From assembly GCA_002964805.2 (NCBI GenBank), contig PUDQ02000001.1, positions 1,450,001-1,514,000 on the forward strand: a stretch of DNA of 64,000 nt. The letters run 5' to 3'. The notes under the pieces were generated by a model. That model had not been told where the DNA came from, searched no databases, and saw nothing but the letters and a program-made list of their open reading frames with translations. The stretch comes from Trametes villosa. Lineage: Eukaryota; Basidiomycota; Agaricomycetes; Polyporales; Polyporaceae. The translations under genes were made by a program, and so were the position numbers. Within the stretch, counting starts at the first letter, position 1. Every line of letters starts with the position of its first letter. This document shows positions 1-9,757 of the stretch, one piece after another.

Positions 1-823
1 ACACACCCATTGCAGCGCTACATGCGATGGCTGATTCAGCGGCCCCCGCTACCATTTGATCGAATTACTTCGAGGCGCTGCTTTGGGGTGCCTGGCTGCC
101 GGCTGCCAGTGATTTTGCCTTGGCGTCTTGCACACGGACGTCTGTAGGTATAGCGGCGTATATCTTCGCGCCATGAATCGGGGAATGAGGAAGCTGCCGT
201 GCTGATTGAACATTAGGACGAAGGTCATGGTGTTGTGCTCAGAGTCGTTTGCCAGCCCATACTTGATGTAGGCGCCCGCCCGACGCCAGCTCTCCCAATC
301 AGGCAACCACTGTCTACGATCGCAATTTCGGAGTGCGGTACCGGGTAGCGCAGTACACGGCGTCGATGAGACCGCCGCCGTCGTTTGCCCAGAATGTCTC
401 AGACGGTAGTACCCTGTACCACCGTAAAGCGCAGCACGCCGGCTACTCAAAGTAACGTATGTTTCCGCCGGCGGGGCCGGTTCGAACAGTGGGTACACAC
501 TCAAACGTCACCATCGTCGGAAGCATCAACACCAAACAGCGGTCGCCGCCGCCCGAATTGCGCGCAGCGAGTTTCAATAGTCACTCGGCACGTTGCATAT
601 CCCAACTGCGTGTGGCACTCGTTAGTGGCTCGCTCTCGAGCGACTTGCTCCATGGAGCCGCTTCGCAAACGGGTGGTAAGGAACGGCATGGCATTGTATC
701 CAGATACAAAATGCCAGGAAGAAATATAACGATGTCTACCTAGTCGCCGACAGTCATCCTACGATGCCGGATGATCTGCCCAGCCGTCTAACTCGTATGA
801 GCAGCACGGCCGCGTTGCTGGAT
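1..823. other. intergenic or unassigned left edge
   Basis: I recognise no gene here. There is an open minus-strand frame at 49-504, but its translation resembles no family I know and it lacks the strong GC bias seen at third positions in neighbouring exons. It may be the 3' flank of the RTA1-like gene to the right, or a decayed gene. Confidence 0.4.
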
Positions 824-2268
824 CTACACCATGACCTTCTTGTCGGAATCCAGGGAACCGTCTGCGAGGTGGCCGGCAGGAACCCCGGGCCCGGCGCTCT
901 TCAGGAGGCGACCAGGGTGGAAGATGTTGAGGGTAAGCATGGTCAGGAACACCATTACACCGTCGAATATGACTGGTTGACGATCGTAAGTACGTATTGA
1001 CGCGGTGAAGAAGATGGGGTTGACGCACTGAAGAGCGACTGAGTTTGAATGACTTTGCCATTCCAGCCATCGGCGAGCTCGATAGTGCGATATATACCCC
1101 TTAGCAGCCAGCCGCATCAGCGAAGCAACTGAACGTTGTATGAAGCACGACGTACCGGATGTACAAGAACGACGCTTCCATGCAGAGCCCCAATGCCAAC
1201 AGCTTCATCGGCCTCTCGACAGGCCCCCGGGAGAAACCAGTGAGAGTTAGGACGGAATCGGAGTCGTTCACCGTCGCCTTCCCCAGCGGCCTATCTTGGA
1301 AGCGGCGCACCAAATACTCTCCGACGAGGACGCAGAACACGCTGAGGGAGACTACGTCGGGAGATCATGTCAATAGGAATCGAGGGAGACGGTAAAATGC
1401 ACCGTACCTAGTTGGAAGATGATGCCGCCGAGCATGATGTTGCTTCCCTAAAAGCATTGTGAGACGATTGCGCGGTAGAAGAGTCCCATTGCCCGGCTCA
1501 CCATCTTGCTAGTGTTGACGTCGTGGGTACTGGCAGCTATACCGCCACCGGCTGCTTGGATGAGCAGCGCAGTGATGTCCTGTCGACGGTATCATTTTCA
1601 GTACGGCGAGGGACATGGTGAAACGTCATCTTACGCAAGAGAAGAAAATTTTTGAGTCTGCACAGAGTGGTGTTAGTCAACTTCTGGGTCGGTATCGGCG
1701 GCAACGTTGTACTCACATAGACGAGGACTGAGGCGACTGTACTCGTGCCCAAGGCGTGCAGAGAGCCTGCCGAAGGAGATGAAGAGGGCACCGATTAACG
1801 GTGTCGGGGCGATGATCAATGTCACAGTCCTGATGCCCCTCGATCAGCACTACCATCATGTATCCGTCACCATGAAGGACGTACTGGATGAGATAAGGGT
1901 TGTACTCCAGCGGGGCATAGTGGGACCATGTACGACCAGTCCAGCCGATGAGCTCCCCGGTACCCGCGAGGACGACGGTCGGGATGAGCCACCAGGCGCG
2001 GGTTTGGAACAGTTGGACGGCATGAGTAACTGTACCGCAAGCAGTGAGTGTGGCAGCCGGAGGATGGAACGGCGTCCGCACATACACGTCGTCAGCGTGA
2101 AGAGCAGCAGGAAAATCTGGTTGACGGTGGCCGTGGGCAGGTAGCCGTAGAAAGGCGACGTGAGATTTCCGTAGGCATCGTGGTCGCTAAGGGTGTCTAG
2201 AAGACACAGTGTAAGCTGCAGGCGGCACACCTTGCGGGTGGGATAGACGACGCACGATTATAGGACAT
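824..2268 (-). CDS. RTA1-like 7-TM protein, copy 1
   Basis: Predicted integral membrane protein of the RTA1/lipid-translocating exporter family, which is fungus-specific and includes Rta1, Rsb1 and Pug1. Members are linked to resistance to toxic lipids and to sphingoid-base movement. I place the start at 2268 (ATGTCCTATAATC, a short first exon); splicing gives MSYNHTLSDHDAYGNLTSPF followed by the family's YGYLPT segment. Later exons carry TM-rich blocks with ELIGWTGRTWS, APTPLIGALFISFGRLSARL, GGGIAAS, GSNIMLGGIIFQL, VLVGEYLVRRF, YRTIELADGWNG and FDGVMVFLTMLTLNIFHPG, in the order expected for RTA1. About eight short introns join without internal stops, so the gene looks intact. Its nearest relative in the window is copy 2 immediately upstream on the same strand. 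The substrate cannot be told from sequence. Confidence 0.85.
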
Positions 2269-3897
2269 CTCGCCAGGAGAGGAATTCAAAGTTGAGGGGC
2301 CAAAGGAATGCGGGAGGCACAGTCTATGCGCCGGATGTAGGAGTCGATGCCTTTGGTCCTAAGCCGTCGCCATATTTTATACCAGTGGTGCGCGTACGGT
2401 GCGGATGATGGGAACGCTGCGCGGAGACCTGTATACAGAGAGACCGAGGGAGACATCGCCGTCGTAGTCGAGATGATGGTAGGTCTCCGAGATACATTCC
2501 TGCTGAGAAGCAGGTAGCATCCCACGAACGAGTCGGGGTGGACCGTCGTACCTGCTACCTACGGGCTGTCGAGGTTGCGGGAGATCAGTGGAGGTATTGC
2601 GGATTGATGTCGACTCGCCCGGCGCAGAGTAATGGGCGGCGAGCACCTCGCACACACCGCCTGCGTTTTCTCGTTGTGTGTGCGGGTCCCGACGAGGTAC
2701 TTGCGGTGCTACGCCGTCGCGCTGCGGGCGGGGTGGGCACAGTAGGATACACGACTGCGACGCAGCCGTGTCACCGAAGCGCATGTGTGCACAGGCTGCG
2801 GAAATTGACACCATTCTGCAGCGAAGTACCGCGCGCAGCTAGTTGCGCACGCGCCATCAAAATTGACGGCCTTGACGGCTGACCGTATCACTAGCCGTTC
2901 GAGCGTGGCGTACGGCCCGGGCACCTGGCAGAGGGCACGCGTAGCAAGGGGTTGCAACACGCTAAGAGCGAGCGAATGCAGGACCCCTCCCAATAGAATG
3001 CCAAGACGCATCGTCTGCGTTTTATTAAGCCCTCTACGCACCACACAGGCCAAAACTTTACCCTCTCACGCGGAATCTTAGGATAAGAATCCGCGATGCA
3101 TATCTGCCATCAGATCGTTAGGACTGTGCCACGCGAAAAAGTAGCGGCGTAGTACTTGCTGCGGTAGCGGGCGCGACAGCGGTCGACCTGGCTGTAATGG
3201 ACACCAAACTTGCGTGTACCGAATTGAGTAGGCCAATGCCCAAGTCTGATCGAGGCATTCAGTGAGGCGCAGGCTCGGGCTGAGGAGCAAAGGGCCGAGT
3301 TCCGGCCCCCGACGTATGTCGGCCGCGCTCAAGTTCGTAGAAGCAGCCGTAGTCGATCTTTCTAGCGGATGTGTTTGCGCTTTTCATGCGAGATGTCAGG
3401 GATCCGGTCTGAGACAAGTGAGCTTCCGTAGCGCGACGATGAACGTTGGGATCCGCAGTGGGAGCCAGACGCTCGCCGAAACTCCTCCGTCGGAGTGGGC
3501 GCTTGTCGGTGAATGCTCCCCAATTAGGCAGGCGTCTAAGATCGCTACGCCAGTACCTGCTCCGTACTGACCGCAGCGAGGGCTGTTCGACACTGGCTTG
3601 ACGGCCTGCGCCGCAGGGCAGGCCAACCACTAGCAGGAGCAACAGAGAATGTGGGCCCATACGCGCAAGGTCTCTCTACACGGTATATATATTACGGGTA
3701 TTTAGATAGTACTAGGACCGTCTGGTCTACTACAGCTTCCGCACACCCCCGCTACTATCTACTACTACCACTACGCTGGAACGAACGAAGGATACAGGTC
3801 CGAAGCACAGAATGTACAACACAATGTCCTCAATGAGCAAACGTCGCTCCTCGCAAGTCCGCGAGGAGGCAAGAAACCGAGGCGAGCAGCATCATCT
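2269..3897. other. gene-free spacer between the RTA1-like copies
   Basis: This stretch of 1.6 kb separates the tandem RTA1-like genes. I see only short, compositionally unbiased frames on both strands and no family signature. It should contain the promoter of copy 1 and the 3' end of copy 2. No repeat or transposon signature was noticed. Confidence 0.5.
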
Positions 3898-5428
3898 TCA
3901 CTCCGCTTCGCCCATGCCACCATGCATGCCGCGCCCGGGCTTCATCAGGTTCAGGCTGAGGAGGGATGCGCGCGGCGAGCCGCTGGGGCTGCTGTCCCTC
4001 AGGGACACCGGCGTCTCGCGGTACACCCGCTCCAGCAGCCAGCCTGGGTGCAGGAAGTTGAGCGTGTAGATCGCCAGCACGACCATCGCGCCGTCGAAGA
4101 TGTCTGCACCATAGGTCAAAGATGCGCGGAGGCGGGATCGTTAGGAGACGAGACGCACTGAAGTAGATCTCCGTCTTGATGATCTGACCGTTGAAGCCGT
4201 CGATGAGCTCGATCATACGGTAAACGGACCTGCGATGCTCGTTGTCAGATCCCCTTGCGCTCAATCCCTCGCCCTTAGAGACCGACGTACCGAATGACCA
4301 GGAAGACGGTCATGGCGAGCAGGCCCACGATCATCAACCTCAGCTTCGGGGTCGTCACGCCGCGCGAGGCGACGTATGCCTCCTCAGCGTTCGGGTCCTT
4401 CTTCACCTTCCTCGCGGGCCGGTCCGTGAGGTACCGGATGAAGAACTCGCCCATGAGGATGACGAAGATCGTGATGGACGCTGGAAATCCAACAAAACGT
4501 AAGTAAACCACACGGATTCCGCATCGTAGCGCTGGACTGACAGAGCTGGAAGATGATACCGGCCAACATGATGTTGCCGCCCTACACGCACAACATCAGC
4601 TACGCAACAAAATGAGCCAGCGCATTGCGGCACGCACGAGGTCGACCTGGCTCTGGTCGCTGATCGAAGAGCCGGCGATACCACCGCCCACGCCTTGCGT
4701 AACGAGCGAGATGATGTCCTGCAAATAACAGGGTGAGCCCCGCCCGCTCTCGGATCGTGCACCAAGTGCGGCTTACACATGTCAGGAAGATGATAGAGTC
4801 TATAAACGTCAAACACGTCAGTAAGTGGGCGGCGCGCAGCACTGCGCAAACCTGAAACTCACACCACATCGCGCTCAGGCGCCCGTAGTGCTCCCCGAGC
4901 CGCTCAGAGATGCGCCCGAACAGGATGAAGAGCGCCGCGACGAGCGGCGACGGCGCGATGATGGTCACACACAGCCTGCGGGCACACCGCGAGCGTCAGT
5001 GGGATCATCGCACGGCAGAGGCGATTCCTGCGGCTCACTGCATGATGTACGGGTCCTGCGCGAAGGGGCTGTAGCTGGACCACAGCCGTGCCGACCAGCC
5101 GATGATCTCTGCGACGCCGGAGAACACGGCGGTGGCGAAGAGCCAGCTCATGCGGAAGTACGCCGCCTGCGCTAAGTGGATGGCTGTGCGCGCGGAAGGG
5201 CTAGTCAGTCGATCCACGTCTTGACGGGGATGGGCGAGGGGGATTCGCACCGGCTGATATGCTGAAGAGCACGACGAAGATGATACATACGTCCCGGTCT
5301 GGCACGTAACCATACAGGAGCTGGTCGTTCGGATCCTGCATGGGGGACGCTGTCGAGGATATGGTGCTCAGCGAGTGAATCCCAAGATATACCACGGAGA
5401 ACGCACCTGTACTATTGTTGTCTGACAT
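3898..5428 (-). CDS. RTA1-like 7-TM protein, copy 2
   Basis: Second RTA1/lipid-translocating exporter family member. It starts at 5428 (MSDNNSTGAFSVVYLGIHSL) and then has YGYVPDRDVCIIFVVLFSIS, AEIIGWSARLWSSYSPF, APSPLVAALFILFGRISERL, GGNIMLAGIIFQLC, ILMGEFFIRYLTDRPARK, YRMIELIDGFNGQIIKTE and FDGAMVVLAIYTLNFLHPGW, ending at a TGA at 3898-3900. Block order and splice positions parallel copy 1, so the two arose by tandem duplication. Residues between blocks differ considerably, so the duplication is not recent. The C-terminal tail is polar and ends in a glycine- and methionine-rich stretch, presumably cytosolic. Role by family: 7-TM lipid translocation or xenobiotic resistance at the plasma membrane; substrate unknown. 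Confidence 0.88.
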
Positions 5429-6299
5429 CGCGATTGAGGTCTATAGGAGGAATCGGAGGAAAAGGGAGGGGAACTCGGGACTGATGGTAATGGGCAGGGG
5501 AGGTTCGACCGGCGAGCACAATCAGTGAGTGTCCGAAGAGGGGACTCCTTGGGAAAAGGAGGACTATATACAGTGCCCGGGGAGAGCGTCTGTAGCGAGG
5601 GCGTTTGCACATCGAATGCTGTCCGAATCCCTGCAACGGAGGAGCACACAGCGCAGTGTACGCTGCTGCGGAGCCCGGGTATCGTCCGCCCAGCCCAATA
5701 GGGCCCGAGCGCATAGTAAAGACAGCGCCGACGGCGCTCGCGCGCAGCATTCTTCGGGACGGGCGGCGTGGATTACATGCTGTACATGCACCCTTCATGC
5801 GAGTCTGCAGGGCCAGCGGGTCATTTTGTGGTCGGTATAGCATGCATAGGGGGCATACCGGAAGGCACGACCGCACAACTGAACGATATGAAGCGTCCGG
5901 TGCATGGAGCTCTGGAGGAGGCGCGCACGGCGGTCACCATGACATACGCGCGGTCAAACCTTGACGGGCCCCATCATGTTAGACAAGCAACTGAAATGAG
6001 GCCGGATCTGCGGTGTACACTGCGGCCAAGTAGGAAGGTTCTCAGCAAGGCGTTCCAGACAGATATGAGCGGGGCGTAACACACCTCCGTATGGGAACGC
6101 CTGCGAGCGTATCCTAGGCGAAGCCGTTACAGGTATACATGACACAGGTGACGCCAAAGATGGGGAGAGGACGATCGTTTGGGGGTACAAAGCAGTGTTA
6201 CAAAGCGACAGCTCGACATAACTGATACAACACATTCGGAAAGACCTACACGGCACGTTCAACAGTTAGATTCCCTTGCGCAGATTCCCGGCGAGCCTA
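5429..6299. other. intergenic
   Basis: Upstream of RTA1-like copy 2 and downstream of the SGT1-like gene. No frame here resembles a known family. It should contain the copy 2 promoter. Confidence 0.5.
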
Positions 6300-7128
6300 T
6301 CATGCAGCCCACTTCTTCCACTCGCTCCCCTCCGGCGGCTTCACCTCGACCTTGCCCTTCCCCACCTCGTCCCAGTTGGTGCTCAGGGTGGTGCCCCCGC
6401 TCTCCGAGAAGCTCTTCATCATCGCTCTCCGGGTGTCATCGTCGGCATCGGCGTACAGCTTTTGGAAGAAATCGTTGACTGCGGCGTCGCCGCCGGCATT
6501 GGGATCTTGATCCGGGGACACCGTCTTGTCGGCGGAGAGGATCTCGGTGGTGATGCCGTCCCAGTTCTTGCGGGGCTTGCGGGGCGCAGAGGTGGCGGGC
6601 GCAGCGCTCGACGCAATTGGCACAAGAGCTGTGAGGCGTGAGACGGCCGGGGGCGGGGACGGGCGATGGCGCAGCAGCAAATACGTTAGACGCATGGAGA
6701 GATATAAGGAACTGGAAACACGCACGGTCAGGGCTGTCCCCCACGAGCGCGCCCCATCTGCCCTGCGCGAGCTTGGCGAGGCGCACTTCGACCTTGACCT
6801 TCCCGACGGTGTAGTCGCTCTTGGCGGTATCGATCTGGCCCTTGAGCGGCTCGAGTACGAGGCTCTTGTCGCCGTGGGTGTATGTGAACTGCCGACGCCA
6901 CCGCGCGACCGCTCTCTGTCAGGCTGCGATCGCGGAGGACACTGCGCGGCAGCATACCTTGCGGGGCTCAAATGAGATCTTGACTTGCTCGGAGTCTGCG
7001 CCCTTGTCGAAGATGGAGAGCGTGAGTCGCTCGTCGGTCTCGTAGAACTCGTGCCTGCAGGTCGTTCCCGATCAATGTATGCACTTCTGGGGGAGATCCG
7101 TGGTGGCGACGTACCGGAGGGCAGCCAT
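6300..7128 (-). CDS. SGT1-like co-chaperone with CS and SGS domains only
   Basis: Hsp90 co-chaperone related to SGT1, which links Hsp90 to SCF ubiquitin ligases, kinetochore assembly and (in yeast) cAMP signalling. Four exons (7115-7128, 6958-7054, 6726-6888, 6300-6628) join in frame to a 200-residue protein. The start is MAALR, directly followed by the CS domain (HEFYETDERLTLSIFDKGAD, then ISFEPRK and FTYTHGDKSLVLEPLKGQID). An acidic linker follows, then a C-terminal SGS domain with NWDGITTEIL, DAAVNDFFQKLYADADDDTR, SFSESGGTTLSTNW and EVKPPEGSEWKKWAA. The canonical fungal protein has an N-terminal TPR domain, which is absent here: only five residues precede the CS domain. The first exon is 14 nt. 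It is divergent from the GST gene, with 432 bp between the two starts. Confidence 0.9.
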
Positions 7129-7560
7129 GATGGGTATCTGATGTCCTTGGAATACAATGCTCAGCGTAGGGCTGCTTTGCTGCGATGTGTGCGGAGACAA
7201 GGAGGGACGAGCGCAGGAGGAGTGAGATATCGGATTTCGCGCTGCCACTCGAGCCAATTGAGGCAGCCCGAGAAGGGCGGGAGACGAAAGTTCTAGAAGC
7301 ACGTGACACGCGTACCGCGTCGCGGGACGCGTCTCCCGGTAGGCGCCCAGACGCGGGGGTGGGGATCTAGATCGCGCCGCGTGTGTCTGGTGGGCCGGTC
7401 GCGCGTTGAATAGGGGCAGACGTCATCTGCGGGGGCCCAGTGGCGGCGAGCAAACAGCGACATTCAACCCAAGCAGCACCATCTCCACCCCGCCCTCTCT
7501 CTTCTCTCTCTGCCCAGCACCCTGCATTGACCATCTCTCGCTGTGCTGAACTTGAACACG

Positions 7561-8966
7561 ATGCCCGACTCTGCTCACATCCCGAAGGCCGCGCTCTACT
7601 ACTACCACGGCTCGGTCTGGGCCTCAGTTCGTGAGTCGCGCGATGTGTCGATGTGTGCTGCGCCTGCGTGATATACTGAGACGCGTCAAAGCGCTCCTGG
7701 CCTTGTAAGCGATCGACCCCGCAGACCCGTAATCGAAGCTGACCCCGCGATCGGTGCCGCAGAGAAGAGAAGGGCTACGGGAGCGATGAGGTCGACTTGA
7801 AGGAAGTCGACATCGGTGAGCACCTCCCCCCCATCGATCACCGACGGTTTGCCTTACTGGTGCTGTGTGCGCGGACAGCCAAGGGCGAGAACTTCGCGCC
7901 CTCTTACCTGCGCCTCAATCCGCAAGGTGCGTGAGACAGCGCGGGTCTCCGGGCTGATGACTGAATACCATCGCAGGCACCGTACCGACCCTCGTGGTCC
8001 CGCTCCAGAAGACTCTGGCTCCGGAAATCGAAAGCCGCTACAAGGCCATCCAGGACACCAAGGTGAGCCCAGAACGATGCAATTCAGCCGCATACTGACC
8101 CCATTCAGGCGATCGTCGAGTTCCTCGACAAGTCCCGCTCCGCGCAGTCGCGCACCCATACCACCTCTTCCGCGCCTTCGCCCGCGCTCGCCCCCGCGAC
8201 GATCGCGTTCAGCACGCTCGCGCACCAAATCATCGACCTCCTGCATAGCATCGAGGCCGACCCGAACGTGCTCTTCTACACGAACGCGCGCTCCGAGAGC
8301 GAGCTGCAGGCGCTCGCGAAGAACCTCATCCCGTTCCTGCGCGGGCGCCGCGAGACCCTTGTGAAGCTCCTCCAGGACAGCGACGCCGGTAATATCACAG
8401 TCTCCGACAAGACCAAGGCGTTCTGGGAGGTGAAGAAGATCGCTGCGGACAACTTCTTGCAGGTGTTCGAGGAAGCCGAGAAGAGCCCGGCGGAGCTGTC
8501 GGAGGAGGGCCGGGCGAAGCGCGAGGCGTATCTGCAGTCTGCGCAGTCGGGTTGGCATGGCCTGAGGACCGTCCTCGACACCCTCCACCAGGAGATCATC
8601 GGCCCGTATGCGCTCGGTAGGTATCGTCGCTGAACCTGCACGAACGACGACATTGACTTCTTGTCCGCAGGCGACCAGCTGTCCATCGCGGACCTCCATC
8701 TCGCGGCTTGGCTTGCCCGCATCGCATTCCTTGCGGGGGCCGACGCCTCGGACGACGGCAACACCGCAGTAGGGAAAATAGAGGCCCACGTCGGGGACGG
8801 CTTCTCCCTGCCCAAGGACTTCTCGGTCGCGGAGGCGCGCCGGCGGGCTGGCCTGGCGGCGACGAACCTGGACTCGACGGAGCGCCAGAACAAGCTCGCC
8901 GCGTTCTGGGACGCGGTGAAGGAGCGCCCGAGCTGGAAGAAGGTGTATGCGAACGAGCTGCACTGA
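7561..8966 (+). CDS. glutathione S-transferase-like protein
   Basis: Two-domain GST-fold protein, 357 residues from seven exons (7561-7630, 7692-7704, 7763-7815, 7879-7926, 7977-8062, 8109-8616, 8671-8966), all phases checked. The N-terminal thioredoxin-like domain has LYYYHGSVWASVPLLALEEK, LNPQGTVPTLVVP (the cis-proline region) and KAIVEFLDKSR. The helical C-terminal domain ends with GDQLSIADLHLAAWLARI and FWDAVKERPSWKKVY, typical of fungal GSTs. No cysteine or serine is obvious at the usual catalytic site; a tyrosine cluster lies there instead. The protein is longer than the usual 210-240 residues because of an extended helical region. Exon 2 is only 13 nt. Probable role: cytosolic glutathione conjugation or redox detoxification; substrate unknown. 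Confidence 0.88.
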
Positions 8967-9757
8967 AGTATGAAGTAGTGAAGCTTGAAGCTTGAAGGCG
9001 GGCTTGAGGTTAGCAGTATACCAAGTCAAAGGACTGTATGATATCTGTGGTCCGGGTAGGAGGTCGGAGATCGATGCGGAAGGAGGCCCGGGGGCGCTGC
9101 ACGCGGCACTGGTTCCCCGATCAATGTAGACTTTTGCAGGTGTCGCGGAGGAAGATCACATAGTGATGTTGAGCCGTACTAACGATGATAGATGTGGGGT
9201 ATCGTGCTGTTAAACGGTGTGTATGTTGGAGTGTGCTGACAGCAGATGGGAGTAATGTGAGTTGTTGGAGGCTCCAACTGGATTCAGGGTCGGCGGGGTG
9301 TGTGATGGGACACCCGAAGACGTCGGGGGCTAGTGATTTTGAAGTGGGCTGGACAACACCAATGCGCGCAGCTAGTATGTAGTGCACTCAGCAGGTAGAC
9401 TCGACCGCGGAGGCGGGCGGGACAGCAGGGCATAGCAATGCGAGGAGAAACACTGGAGAAACACGAATTCAGGGGCCGGATGCAGTCAAAGAGCACAGCC
9501 GCGGGAGAGACGCCGGAGAAGGAGGAGAGCTATGGACGTGCGCTGGAATTAAATGGGTTTTCGATCGGCAACGTCTTCTTCTCATCTCCTTCTGTGCGCT
9601 CTCCCACCCGCCCTCCCCTCCCCGTCTCCCCTCACCCCCGCCCTGGCTCTTGCAGTCTCCGCGTCCTCCTCCTCCTCGTATACCTCTCGCTCGCCCGGCA
9701 CGCCGCCAAGCTGGCTTTTGGCCGTCCTGCTCTTGCGAACACGCAGCTGGCTTGGCT
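8967..9757. other. intergenic, CT-rich before the GT31 start
   Basis: 3' flank of the GST gene followed by a pyrimidine-rich stretch (about 9570-9700) leading to the GT31 start codon. Such CT-rich leaders are common upstream of filamentous-fungal genes. No separate gene is supported. Confidence 0.5.

Noticed and set aside
49..504. 151-residue minus-strand open frame at the left edge
   Set aside because: No family resemblance and no coding bias like the neighbouring exons; listed as unassigned sequence instead.
7854..9029. 391-residue minus-strand frame across the GST gene
   Set aside because: It is the antisense of the well-supported GST exons; long shadow frames are expected in GC-rich DNA.
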